DNA of 64,000 nt from Halarcobacter mediterraneus (GTDB lineage: Bacteria > Campylobacterota > Campylobacteria > Campylobacterales > Arcobacteraceae). Shown one piece after another: positions 1 through 7,987 of the stretch (positions are counted from its first letter, which is position 1; each line of letters opens with the position of its first letter). The DNA lies in NCBI RefSeq assembly GCF_004116625.1, contig NZ_NXIE01000004.1, positions 124,001 through 188,000 of the forward strand, read 5' to 3'. The notes under the pieces were generated by a model. That model made no database searches. It saw only the letters and a program-made list of their open reading frames with translations, and was not told where the DNA came from. Position numbers and translations under genes: made by a program.

Positions 1-1
1 T

Positions 2-88
2 GTTTATTTAAATTTTACAAAAAAAGATGCAGGTGAATATAAAATGTTTAGAGAAACAGGTTTTTCAGTTAGATGTATTAAAGGTTAA
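2..88 (+). CDS. C-terminal end of a FISUMP-domain protein (partial)
   Basis: Only the last 28 codons are in the window; the frame is open from base 2 to the TAA at 86-88. The tail ends in GFSVRCIKG. That ending is typical of the Fibrobacter succinogenes major paralogous (FISUMP) domain, found in secreted or lipid-anchored surface proteins of unknown function. The 5' part lies outside the window, so signal peptide and domain order cannot be seen. The assignment rests on this short motif only. Confidence 0.55.
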   Translation, partial: VYLNFTKKDAGEYKMFRETGFSVRCIKG

Positions 89-114
89 AATAAGAAGATT
101 ATTCTTCTTATTTT
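87..114. terminator. Bidirectional terminator hairpin
   Basis: A perfect 12-bp stem (87-98 with 103-114) closes a TTAT loop. It sits between two convergent genes and overlaps the stop codon of the minus-strand gene. An A-run on one side and a T-run on the other make it usable in both directions. Confidence 0.75.
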
Positions 115-1982
115 ATATAGTTAGACTTTTTATCTTCTTTGTCTAATTCTTGTCCTATTTCTTTATATCTATTGAAGTAAAACTCTACAAAAGCTTTGAT
201 TTTTGAATCACTAGGCATAAAGTATTTTGACTCTTTTTTAGCAAATCTTTCTAAAAACTGTGTGGCATCTTTTTTATCTAAATAGTGTTTTGCTAAATCT
301 GTATATGTTTTTTCATACCATTGCTTTAACTCTTCTATTTTACAAACAGATAGGTCAATATTTAATTTTTCATTTTCAAAATCTAAGATACCAACTGTAA
401 ATAAACCTGATAAGTGAATTAAACCTTCACAATAATATGGTTGTACTTCATCAACTTCCATCCAGCCTATAAGTCCTACAGCTCTTTTAACTAGGTCTAT
501 TAAAACTTGTTCTTCTAACTCTTTTTCATCGTTTTGAGTATCTAAGAAAAATGAAATAAGTCCACCAGTTGTAGCTTTAAACTCTTCTATGTTTTTAAAG
601 TTTCCTGTTTCATTCATGAGAGTTTCTGTTTCATCATCACACCATAAAATATGTCCATATTCATGTCCAATTGTACTTATATCATAAACTTGATGCCATT
701 TATCAGTTTCATTAAATAAAAATTCTCTATCTTTTGTAAGAAGTTTTTGCCCAAAAATCTCTTGACTTAGTTTTAAAAATGGTTTAGCTCTTGATATTTG
801 CAATATCTCATCTGAAAATGCAAATATCTTTTTACCTTCTTCTTTTGATACTATTTCATCATTTGGTACAACTTGTGCTGAAAAAAGTCCATTAAATTCA
901 GCCCCAAAAAACAGTGCAGGTCTTCCAATATATAATTGAACCTTATCAAGTGATTTTAGTGAAAAGTCATAAGTTGCTTTATATTCATCACTTTGTTCAA
1001 TATTATCAAAAATTTTTGCAAAGGCAGATTTGATTTTATTTACTCTGTGGTCATTTTGTGCAAAATGTGGATTTGTAAGTCTAATATCCCATTCTAATGC
1101 AACTGCTTTTCTAAAATGATCTTCATAGTATTCTAAAGGATGTCCTATTTGAACTGGAGATTTGATTTTCATCCAAGCTCTATCTACATCAGCCCATTTC
1201 TCAACAAGAAGATGGGTTTTATTTTCAGAAAAGGCTTTTATAAGTGATTGAATATAAAGAATATAATCCCATTTTTGACCAAATTCTTCATCTTCTAGTT
1301 CTATTAATCTTTGTTCAAAGTTTTCTAAAGCATCAACAACTTCTGTTGTTTGTTTTTTGAAGCTATCAATATATGCTTTACTTTTATAGGTATCCTTTTC
1401 TTTTACAAGTGCAGAATAAGATCTATCTGCTTCAATGTTATTATGCCCTAAATCAAATAGTTTATGTTTTTTTAGATATTCAAAAACTTTTGTTTCATTT
1501 CCATCAAACATATTTAAAAGCTCTTTATTTACACCATTTATAATATGTGCAGTCCATGAACTTTGCCAAGATGACATTTTAAGACCAACATTATAAACAC
1601 CTGTAAAAATTTCTTGGTAAAAAGGTGTTAAAAGATTATTATGTTTTATATAATCAATTGTATTTTTATGCTTTTCATGCCAAAAATCTCTTACAAAACA
1701 ATAAGCTTTTTCTTGTAAATCTATAATCTCTTTTTCATTTTTACCTATTTTTTTAAGTACCTGAACTAAAGAATCATCTCTTAAGTTTACAAGTCTTGTT
1801 ACAAGTGCAAGTCTTAAGTTTGAATCAAGTTCTAAATTTAAAGTTTTAGCAAACTCATCAATAATTGTTAGTTTGTCATATTCTTCATCTTCTAAATATG
1901 TTATTAATTTATTAGTATTGTTTTTTTGTAAATCTAAATATTCATATAGTTTTATTAAATCATTTAAAAATTTATCAGTCAT
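108..1982 (-). CDS. ciaB: CiaB-family protein with HExGH metallopeptidase-like motif
   Basis: A 624-residue protein resembling the Campylobacter invasion antigen B family (about 610 residues), common in Arcobacter. Residues 440-444 read HEYGH. About 20 residues later comes EEFKA (466-470). This HExGH...EExxA pattern recalls zinc-dependent dipeptidyl peptidase III-like enzymes, so a peptidase role is an inference; the family is classically described as a secreted invasion factor. No signal peptide or membrane segment is visible. AAGGA lies six bases before the ATG. The gene is monocistronic, convergent with the upstream FISUMP gene. The family name is fairly secure, the activity is not. Confidence 0.72.
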   Translation of the reverse strand: MTDKFLNDLIKLYEYLDLQKNNTNKLITYLEDEEYDKLTIIDEFAKTLNLELDSNLRLALVTRLVNLRDDSLVQVLKKIGKNEKEIIDLQEKAYCFVRDFWHEKHKNTIDYIKHNNLLTPFYQEIFTGVYNVGLKMSSWQSSWTAHIINGVNKELLNMFDGNETKVFEYLKKHKLFDLGHNNIEADRSYSALVKEKDTYKSKAYIDSFKKQTTEVVDALENFEQRLIELEDEEFGQKWDYILYIQSLIKAFSENKTHLLVEKWADVDRAWMKIKSPVQIGHPLEYYEDHFRKAVALEWDIRLTNPHFAQNDHRVNKIKSAFAKIFDNIEQSDEYKATYDFSLKSLDKVQLYIGRPALFFGAEFNGLFSAQVVPNDEIVSKEEGKKIFAFSDEILQISRAKPFLKLSQEIFGQKLLTKDREFLFNETDKWHQVYDISTIGHEYGHILWCDDETETLMNETGNFKNIEEFKATTGGLISFFLDTQNDEKELEEQVLIDLVKRAVGLIGWMEVDEVQPYYCEGLIHLSGLFTVGILDFENEKLNIDLSVCKIEELKQWYEKTYTDLAKHYLDKKDATQFLERFAKKESKYFMPSDSKIKAFVEFYFNRYKEIGQELDKEDKKSNYIK

Positions 1983-2061
1983 ATTTATCCTTTTTGTCAG
2001 AGTTTATTTTATCAAAAGTATATTTTAATTCAATGAATTTTATATATATAGTAATATATAC

Positions 2062-2928
2062 TTAAATATTCCATAAATTTGATTCAGGGAAATTGAAAAG
2101 TTTATCATTAGTAAGTGCAAATTTCATAAATTTTCTTACAAAAGAGCTAAATTGTATCACAGCCATGAATGTTTTTTTATCTGATAATTTGTGTCCAATT
2201 ATTTCCCCATCCCATCTTGCTTCGTGAACTAATTCATTTCTGAGTTTATAGATTTTATCCAAAATATTATTAGGCAACTTAGATTCAGATATTTCTAAAA
2301 ACTTGTAAACAGTTTTTAATCTTCTTTCATGTTTACTTTTTATTTCTTTTTTCAAAAGCATATGTTGTTTTATAAGTTCATTGTTTTTTAAACAACAAGT
2401 TGAATATTGCCATAAAGCATCAAAAGATTTATAAAGTTCAAACAACCATTCAAATTCCCACTTAAACTTTTTGTATGAGTTATATGAATATAAAGCTGAA
2501 ATTATAGTGTTTCTGTATTTACAGTCTTGAGGGATTGATTGATAACTTTTTATGGATGATTTAATCAAATCTTCTAAATAATTTTCTTGTATTTCTTTAA
2601 TTTCAATAGAATTTAATTTTACGGTTCCATCAAACCAATAATTATCTGGCATAACCCATTGATTAAAATTAAAACCAATCACATGAATTAAATAGTATAA
2701 AAAATACTTATCATTGATTTTTTTATTTTTTAATTTCAAAATATGACTAGATGGTAATCTTAATTGTTCTTTATAATTTGGATAATATACATAATCAGAA
2801 TTATCTTTTATAAGTCTTGATTTAAAACAATTAAATGATTCTTCTATTGAACTCAAAGTATTGATTTCAAAGATCTCATTATTAATATTAAATTTATAAG
2901 GTAAAAATCCAAATTTTAATTCATTCAT
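2062..2928 (-). CDS. HEPN-like partner of the RES-domain protein
   Basis: A 288-residue protein that I cannot assign to a named family. Helical segments dominate after residue 110, and residues 230-235 read RNELVH, an R-x4-H motif as in HEPN ribonuclease and abortive-infection domains. It begins 18 bases after the stop of the RES-domain gene on the same strand, so the two are probably co-transcribed and may form a toxin/partner pair. Its own ribosome binding site is weak (TGGA nine bases upstream), which suggests coupling to the first gene. HEPN is an inference from one motif plus context; the protein could instead be the antidote or a sensor. Confidence 0.5.
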   Translation of the reverse strand: MNELKFGFLPYKFNINNEIFEINTLSSIEESFNCFKSRLIKDNSDYVYYPNYKEQLRLPSSHILKLKNKKINDKYFLYYLIHVIGFNFNQWVMPDNYWFDGTVKLNSIEIKEIQENYLEDLIKSSIKSYQSIPQDCKYRNTIISALYSYNSYKKFKWEFEWLFELYKSFDALWQYSTCCLKNNELIKQHMLLKKEIKSKHERRLKTVYKFLEISESKLPNNILDKIYKLRNELVHEARWDGEIIGHKLSDKKTFMAVIQFSSFVRKFMKFALTNDKLFNFPESNLWNI

Positions 2929-2946
2929 TATTATTGTCCATAAGTT

Positions 2947-4062
2947 TTATTTCTTAATTATTTCATAATCTAGATATTTATAATTATTTTCAAAGATAAG
3001 CAAATTAGTTCCATCAGAATTTTGGCTACTATCATATAAAAAACCATCATATCCTAAATGCCAAATATATTCAGCCATTATTTGGGTTGGAACATAGTCT
3101 AATAATTTATCTTTTTTATCTATTGGTTTTGATATGTCTTCTAAAAATTCTAATACAAATTTTTTTTGACAATGCATTGAAATATCAAAACTTTCATGAA
3201 ATATGTTTATTTTTGAACCCATATTTGATTTACACAAATTTAATAATTTTAGGTTTTTGTCTATTTTAAATTTACCAATAGCAATTTCATTTTTATCATT
3301 TGTTCTAATCTCTTTTATTGCAGTTTCTTTTTCTAATGCAAAATAACCATAAGAAATACCAATAGGACTAAAACGATTATTTTGAGCAAATTTAATCGGG
3401 CTTTTCCCTAACTCACAAGCAGGATTATTCTCTATCTCAATCTTTTTTGCTAAATTCTTTATTTTTCTTGCCCTAAAAATATCATAATCTTTAAAACATT
3501 TTAATTTTTGAAAGAACTCTTTAAATTCATTAAGAGTATTTGAGACACTAAAATCTTTATGGTCAAAATATCTTGCTTTATGCTTTACATTTTCACAAAA
3601 TTTTTCCCATTTTGATAAAGAGTAAAAATTATAATTATCATCATAACAATTACTTAACCAATGTTCAGTATCTTTATTATTAAATATGAATTCATTTTCT
3701 CCATTCGCAACTTCAGAATAATGTAAAGATTTTTTAATTATTTCAAGTAAAGTATTTGTATCTTCATCAAATAATTCTCCACAGATTTCTTCTAAAGAAT
3801 ATAAAGGAGCATAATTTCTTATAAAATCATTTTCTTTTTCAGCCTCTCTATTTGCTATATGATAAGCGAATTCGTCCAAATGATACAATTTACTTATAGT
3901 AGATTCAATAAAATCTTTAATAGAATCTTTTTCTATTTTATATAAAGGTTCATCTGCACCACATCTGCAAATATAGTTTTCTTCAATTATTTTTTCACCG
4001 TATTCTTTTATATATGCAATTATATTTGAATCATTAAAACATTCTGAACAAAAATATTCCAT
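2947..4062 (-). CDS. RES-domain protein with HEPN/RES-type N-terminal region (toxin-like)
   Basis: A 371-residue protein with two parts. The N-terminus has a zinc-ribbon-like CxxC (C5, C8) and CxC (C32, C34), then a helical region of about 150 residues resembling HEPN/RES N-terminal domains. The C-terminal half has RES hallmarks: FRAR (196-199), RFSPIG (230-235), a Y/T-A-x-x-E segment (238-251), YVPTQ followed by a helix (323-333), and GYDG...NLLIF near the end. RES toxins such as MbcT degrade NAD+. No Xre/MbcA-type antitoxin gene is adjacent; the HEPN-like gene follows instead. AAGG lies five bases before the ATG. A phage-defence or growth-arrest role is inferred from the family. Confidence 0.68.
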   Translation of the reverse strand: MEYFCSECFNDSNIIAYIKEYGEKIIEENYICRCGADEPLYKIEKDSIKDFIESTISKLYHLDEFAYHIANREAEKENDFIRNYAPLYSLEEICGELFDEDTNTLLEIIKKSLHYSEVANGENEFIFNNKDTEHWLSNCYDDNYNFYSLSKWEKFCENVKHKARYFDHKDFSVSNTLNEFKEFFQKLKCFKDYDIFRARKIKNLAKKIEIENNPACELGKSPIKFAQNNRFSPIGISYGYFALEKETAIKEIRTNDKNEIAIGKFKIDKNLKLLNLCKSNMGSKINIFHESFDISMHCQKKFVLEFLEDISKPIDKKDKLLDYVPTQIMAEYIWHLGYDGFLYDSSQNSDGTNLLIFENNYKYLDYEIIKK

Positions 4063-4091
4063 AAAAACCTTAAATTATTTTATTTAAATAT

Positions 4092-4100
4092 ATTATATCA
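4092..4100 (-). promoter_or_regulatory. Extended -10 promoter of the RES/HEPN pair
   Basis: On the minus strand TGATATAAT (a TGn-TATAAT extended -10) lies about 30 bases before the RES gene ATG. It faces away from htpG and is separate from the CIRCE element. Confidence 0.5.
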
Positions 4101-4152
4101 CTTAGAAATTAAAATAATTATTTTATTAGCTTAAATAGTAAACTTTTTTACT

Positions 4153-4179
4153 TTAGCACTCAAAAATAAAAAGTGCTAA
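4153..4179. promoter_or_regulatory. CIRCE operator (HrcA binding site) upstream of htpG
   Basis: TTAGCACTC, nine A/T-rich bases, then AAGTGCTAA. This matches the CIRCE consensus TTAGCACTC-N9-GAGTGCTAA in 17 of 18 arm positions with the exact spacing. It lies 82 bases before the htpG ATG and implies heat-shock control by HrcA. Confidence 0.85.
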
Positions 4180-4187
4180 TTTTTATC

Positions 4188-4216
4188 AAAACTTTAGCTT
4201 CCTTTTATAAAGTTTT
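4188..4216. repeat. Inverted repeat in the htpG leader
   Basis: AAAACTTTA and TAAAGTTTT are 9-bp inverted arms 11 bases apart, between CIRCE and the htpG start. It could be a second operator or a leader hairpin; it does not match the HspR (HAIR) consensus. Confidence 0.35.
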
Positions 4217-4261
4217 GTTAAAATTAAGTTCTAAAAAAAATAAAAATTATAGGAGAAATTT

Positions 4262-6175
4262 ATGGCAAAGCATCAATTTCAAACTGAAGTAGGACAACTA
4301 TTACATTTAATGACACACTCTTTATACTCAAATAAAGAGATTTTTATAAGAGAACTTGTATCAAATGCAAGTGATGCAATTGATAAACTAAACTATTTAA
4401 AATTGACAGATGATAATATAAAATCAAAGTTACCAGAGGATTGGTCTGGAGAAATCAATATTACTTTTGATGAAGAAGATAAGTCTTTAACTATTATTGA
4501 TAATGGTATTGGTATGAATGAAGAAGATTTAATCGCTTCTATTGGTACTATTGCAAAATCAGGTACAAAATCTTTCGTTGAAGCTTTAACAGGTGATGCA
4601 AAAAAAGATTCAAACTTAATTGGACAATTTGGTGTTGGTTTCTATTCTGTATTTATGGTAGCTTCAAAAGTAGATGTAATCTCTAAAAAAGCAGGAGAAG
4701 AACAAGCTTATAAGTGGTCATCAACTGGTACAGGAGAATTTGATTTATCTCCTTGTACAAAAGAGTCAAGTGGTACAGTTATTTATATCAAGTTAAAAGA
4801 TGAAGAAGCCCAAGAGTTTGCTTCTAAACCAAGAATTGAAAATATTGTAGGAAAATATTCTGACCATATTGCTTATCCTATTTACTTAAACTATACAGAA
4901 GAAATAGAAGAAGAATTAAGTGAAGAAGATAAAAAAGCTGGAAAAGAAGCAAAGAAAACAGAAGAAAAAAGACATGAGCAAATCAATAAGGCAACAGCTT
5001 TATGGACTCAACCAAAATCAAAAATCAAAGAAGAAGAGTATAATGATTTTTATAAATCAATTTCTCATGATTCACAAGATCCATTGGCAACTATTCATAC
5101 AAAAGCTGAAGGTGTAAGTGAATATACTACATTATTCTATATCCCTAAAACTGCCCCAATGGATATGTACAGAGCTGATTATCAACCAGGTGTAAAACTA
5201 TATGTAAAAAGAGTATTTATTACAGATGATGAAAAAGATTTATTACCAACGTACCTTAGATTTGTTAGAGGTATTATTGACTCTGAAGATTTACCATTAA
5301 ATGTTTCAAGAGAAATTTTACAAGAAAATAGAATATTAGCAAATATTAAACAATCTTCTGTAAAGAAAATCTTATCAGAAATCAAAAAACTTTCAAAAGA
5401 TGAAGAAAAATATAAAGAATTTATTGAACAATATAATAGACCACTAAAAGAGGGTGCATATCAAGATTTTACAAATAAAGATAAGTTGTTAGAGCTTATT
5501 AGATTTAAATCAACAAAAACTGAAGCTGATTCAATGACTTCTTTAGATAAATATAAAGAAAATGCAGACTCAGAACAAAAAGCTATTTTCTATATCATAG
5601 GTGAAAATGAGAAAGTTCTTAGAAACTCTCCACTTCTTGAAGCATACAAAAAAAATGATATTGAAGTACTTATTTTAGATGACAAAGAAATTGATGAAAT
5701 CGTAACTCCAATGTATGGTGCATACCAAGAGTGGGAATTCAAAGATATTACTTCTTGCGAAGCTCCAAAAGTAGAACAAACAGAAGAAGAGAAAAAAGAA
5801 GTAGAAGAGAAGTTTGAAGATATTACGAAGAAAATCAAAGAAATTTTAGGTGAATCTGTAGCAGATGTAAAAGTTACAAATAGACTTTCAGAGTCTCCAT
5901 CTTGTGTAGTAAAAGATGCAGGAGATGCTCAAATGGCACAAATGGCTCAAATGATGAGAGCAATGGGACAAGAAATGCCAGAAACTGCTCCAATCCTAGA
6001 AATTAATCCTGACCATGAAATTGTTAAGAAGTTAAATGGTTATTCTGATGATAAAATGGTAGAAGATGTATCTTGGGTATTATTAGACCAAGCAAAACTA
6101 AGTGAAGGTATGGAAATCACTGATACTGTTGCCTTTGCACAGAGACTTTCTAGAATCACTGCAAAAGCTTTATAA
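4262..6175 (+). CDS. htpG: Molecular chaperone HtpG (Hsp90)
   Basis: A full-length bacterial Hsp90 (637 residues). The N-terminal GHKL ATPase domain shows ELVSNASDAI (31-40), DNGIGM (80-85) and GQFGVGFYS (121-129). The middle domain has NVSREILQENRI, and the C-terminal dimerisation domain a methionine-rich MAQMAQMMRAMG segment. It is a cytosolic ATP-driven chaperone. AGGAG lies eight bases before the ATG. The CIRCE operator upstream indicates HrcA-controlled heat-shock expression. It is flanked by toxin-like genes on both sides but is itself an ordinary housekeeping gene. Confidence 0.97.
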   Translation: MAKHQFQTEVGQLLHLMTHSLYSNKEIFIRELVSNASDAIDKLNYLKLTDDNIKSKLPEDWSGEINITFDEEDKSLTIIDNGIGMNEEDLIASIGTIAKSGTKSFVEALTGDAKKDSNLIGQFGVGFYSVFMVASKVDVISKKAGEEQAYKWSSTGTGEFDLSPCTKESSGTVIYIKLKDEEAQEFASKPRIENIVGKYSDHIAYPIYLNYTEEIEEELSEEDKKAGKEAKKTEEKRHEQINKATALWTQPKSKIKEEEYNDFYKSISHDSQDPLATIHTKAEGVSEYTTLFYIPKTAPMDMYRADYQPGVKLYVKRVFITDDEKDLLPTYLRFVRGIIDSEDLPLNVSREILQENRILANIKQSSVKKILSEIKKLSKDEEKYKEFIEQYNRPLKEGAYQDFTNKDKLLELIRFKSTKTEADSMTSLDKYKENADSEQKAIFYIIGENEKVLRNSPLLEAYKKNDIEVLILDDKEIDEIVTPMYGAYQEWEFKDITSCEAPKVEQTEEEKKEVEEKFEDITKKIKEILGESVADVKVTNRLSESPSCVVKDAGDAQMAQMAQMMRAMGQEMPETAPILEINPDHEIVKKLNGYSDDKMVEDVSWVLLDQAKLSEGMEITDTVAFAQRLSRITAKAL

Positions 6176-6293
6176 AATAATGATTTAGGTTCATCTTCGT
6201 CGTCGAAGAGAACCTATCTCTCAGTCACTTACTTAATGTAAGCTCCTTCGAACTAAAACCTCTTCTTCTAGAATCTAAACCAAACTCATTATT
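6176..6293. other. Structured intergenic element after htpG
   Basis: A GC-richer 118-base segment. A local hairpin (6187-6215) pairs AGGTTC with GAACCT and TCTTCG with CGAAGA around a TCGT loop, with one bulged A. A small CTTAC/GTAAG hairpin follows (6228-6242). The outer ends AATAATGA (6176-6183) and TCATTATT (6286-6293) also pair, extended by TTT/AAA and GGTT/AACC. Because GGTT can pair either locally or distally, two alternative folds are possible. No classical U-run follows. It may be an htpG terminator or a dispersed structured repeat. Confidence 0.45.
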
Positions 6294-6345
6294 CTATATA
6301 AATCTGCTTATTTACTTTTTTAAATAAATATCTTTATTTTTGTGA

Positions 6346-6351
6346 TAGAAT
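6346..6351 (+). promoter_or_regulatory. -10 hexamer giving a probable leaderless mRNA
   Basis: TAGAAT ends seven bases before the ATG at 6359, and no Shine-Dalgarno sequence is present. Transcription would start at or next to the start codon. Confidence 0.4.
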
Positions 6352-6358
6352 AACTTTT

Positions 6359-7471
6359 ATGAATATAAAAAATAAATCTAATCAAACTTTTAAATCTGGA
6401 CCAAATACACAGTTTAATTCATGTGTAGGGAAAAATAATCCTCTAAGTAGTTCTTATCTTGAAGGTTATAAAGAATCTGTTAAAGTAATATATGAAAAGA
6501 TAATTGAAGATACCCATAACCTAGATACATTAATTTATCCTATGCTTTTTTGTGCAAGACATTCAATAGAGCTATTTTTTAAAAACTCTATTATTGATAT
6601 TTCAGAAATAAATACAAGTATAGATTTTCCTAAATTAGTTAATACACATGATTTAAAGAATTTATGGGATACATATAAAGAATATTCCTTAGAAAATTTT
6701 GACTATAGGTTTCATTCATTAGTAAATAAACAGGAAAAGCTAATAAGTGACTATTTTGAAATTGATGCCACAGGACAAATGTTTAGGTATCAGTACACAA
6801 AAGAAAATAAAATTCATTTGGAAAAATTTCCTCATATTAATATTAAAAATTTTTATAGTAGATATCAAAAACTATCAGAACTTATAGATAGTGTAACAGA
6901 GTTATTGGAAAATCTTAAAATTGAATATAAATATGGTGTTCATACAGATAAATTATCACGAGAAGAAATTAGACAGATTGCAAAAGAATTACCTAATTAT
7001 AAATATTGGAAAGAAGAAAAATTTAATGAGGAAAAAGAAAAGATAAGGCAAGAATATAATCTAACTAATAGAAAACTTTCTGAAGCTATTGATATAATAA
7101 AAAATCATTATGAGTTTTCTTCATATATTGGTATTGAAAATAAAATAAGAAAAGTTGATGTAGTGAAATTTGCAAACGTTTATAATTATATAAAAGAATA
7201 CAAATCACGTACTATAAATAAAACTGAATTAGAAAGTTTTTTAAAAAAAGAAGATAAATATATATTAGCAATATTTGCAGCCTTGATTGATTTTAGAAAA
7301 GAAATATATTATGTTGAGGAATTTGATAAGTTAGTAGAAAAATTTTATCAAGATAGTTATACAAAATTGATTTATATTCTAACAACGGGAACTAAAATAT
7401 TTAGAAATTTAAAAGATAGTTTACAGATAATGAATCAAATAACTTTACTTAAAAGTGTAGAGGAAAACTAA
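6359..7471 (+). CDS. HEPN-like hypothetical protein
   Basis: A 370-residue soluble protein not recognised as a named family. The N-terminal third contains FCARHSIELFFK (about 67-78) followed by HDLKNLW. That pairing, an RH-x-IEL helix then HDL-x-x-LW, is frequent in HEPN-like proteins of defence and stress loci. The remainder is helical and highly charged. No signal peptide or membrane segment is seen. There is no ribosome binding site and a -10-like hexamer sits just upstream, so translation may be leaderless. It lies directly after htpG on the same strand, separated by a structured element. The function is unknown. Confidence 0.5.
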   Translation: MNIKNKSNQTFKSGPNTQFNSCVGKNNPLSSSYLEGYKESVKVIYEKIIEDTHNLDTLIYPMLFCARHSIELFFKNSIIDISEINTSIDFPKLVNTHDLKNLWDTYKEYSLENFDYRFHSLVNKQEKLISDYFEIDATGQMFRYQYTKENKIHLEKFPHINIKNFYSRYQKLSELIDSVTELLENLKIEYKYGVHTDKLSREEIRQIAKELPNYKYWKEEKFNEEKEKIRQEYNLTNRKLSEAIDIIKNHYEFSSYIGIENKIRKVDVVKFANVYNYIKEYKSRTINKTELESFLKKEDKYILAIFAALIDFRKEIYYVEEFDKLVEKFYQDSYTKLIYILTTGTKIFRNLKDSLQIMNQITLLKSVEEN

Positions 7472-7488
7472 TCTTAGATTAGTCCTCT
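7459..7488. terminator. Bidirectional terminator between convergent genes
   Basis: ACTAATC/GATTAGT around a TTA loop, extended by AGAGG/CCTCT across a three-base bulge. It overlaps the stop codons of both convergent genes. Confidence 0.5.
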
Positions 7489-7826
7489 ACTTTATCCTCT
7501 TCTTCTGATACAACTTCTTTAGTCTCTAAAGTTTCCTCTTCTTCTTTCTCAGGTTTTTTTTCTGCTCTTGCAAGTATTTCTAAGTAGAAAGTATCAGCTT
7601 CAGATTTAGCTGCTTCATCAATAGATTTTGTGATATCTGCAAACTCTATTACTTTAGGTTCTTCATCACCTATTGCAAATTTACAGTCAAAAAACCAAAA
7701 GTCTTTATCTTCAGGAAGTGCTTTTCTTTTTTCTCTTTTGATATATTTTCTTACTTCATATTTAATAGAATCTACAACTCTATCAGGGTGTTTGTTTTCT
7801 TGCTTTAATTTAAAAGTCTTTTTCAA
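7479..7826 (-). CDS. DUF6172 family protein
   Basis: A 115-residue protein that resembles the DUF6172 family of small cytosolic proteins of unknown function. It opens MKKTFKLKQENKHPDRVVDS, has a basic KYIKREKRK segment, then KDFWFFDCKF, and ends in a strongly acidic Glu-rich tail. The start is TTG, with AAAGG six bases upstream. It is convergent with the HEPN-like gene and shares its terminator. No role can be inferred from the neighbours. Confidence 0.55.
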   Translation of the reverse strand: MKKTFKLKQENKHPDRVVDSIKYEVRKYIKREKRKALPEDKDFWFFDCKFAIGDEEPKVIEFADITKSIDEAAKSEADTFYLEILARAEKKPEKEEEETLETKEVVSEEEDKVED

Positions 7827-7987
7827 GTCTTACCTTTGATTTTATATATTTTTGCAATTGTATCTAAGTTTTGACTAAATAAGAAGATTTTTGAACATTT
7901 AATAAACTATTTATAATAAACAGATATAATTCTTAGTAATATCATTTGATATTACTTATAGTTATATGTAATATTAAAGGTAGTCAT

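Noticed and set aside
2016-2063. Imperfect A/T-only inverted repeat between ciaB and the HEPN-like gene
   Set aside because: Arms AAGTATAT/ATATACTT are short, far apart and purely A/T-rich apart from one pair, so it is not a convincing terminator or operator.
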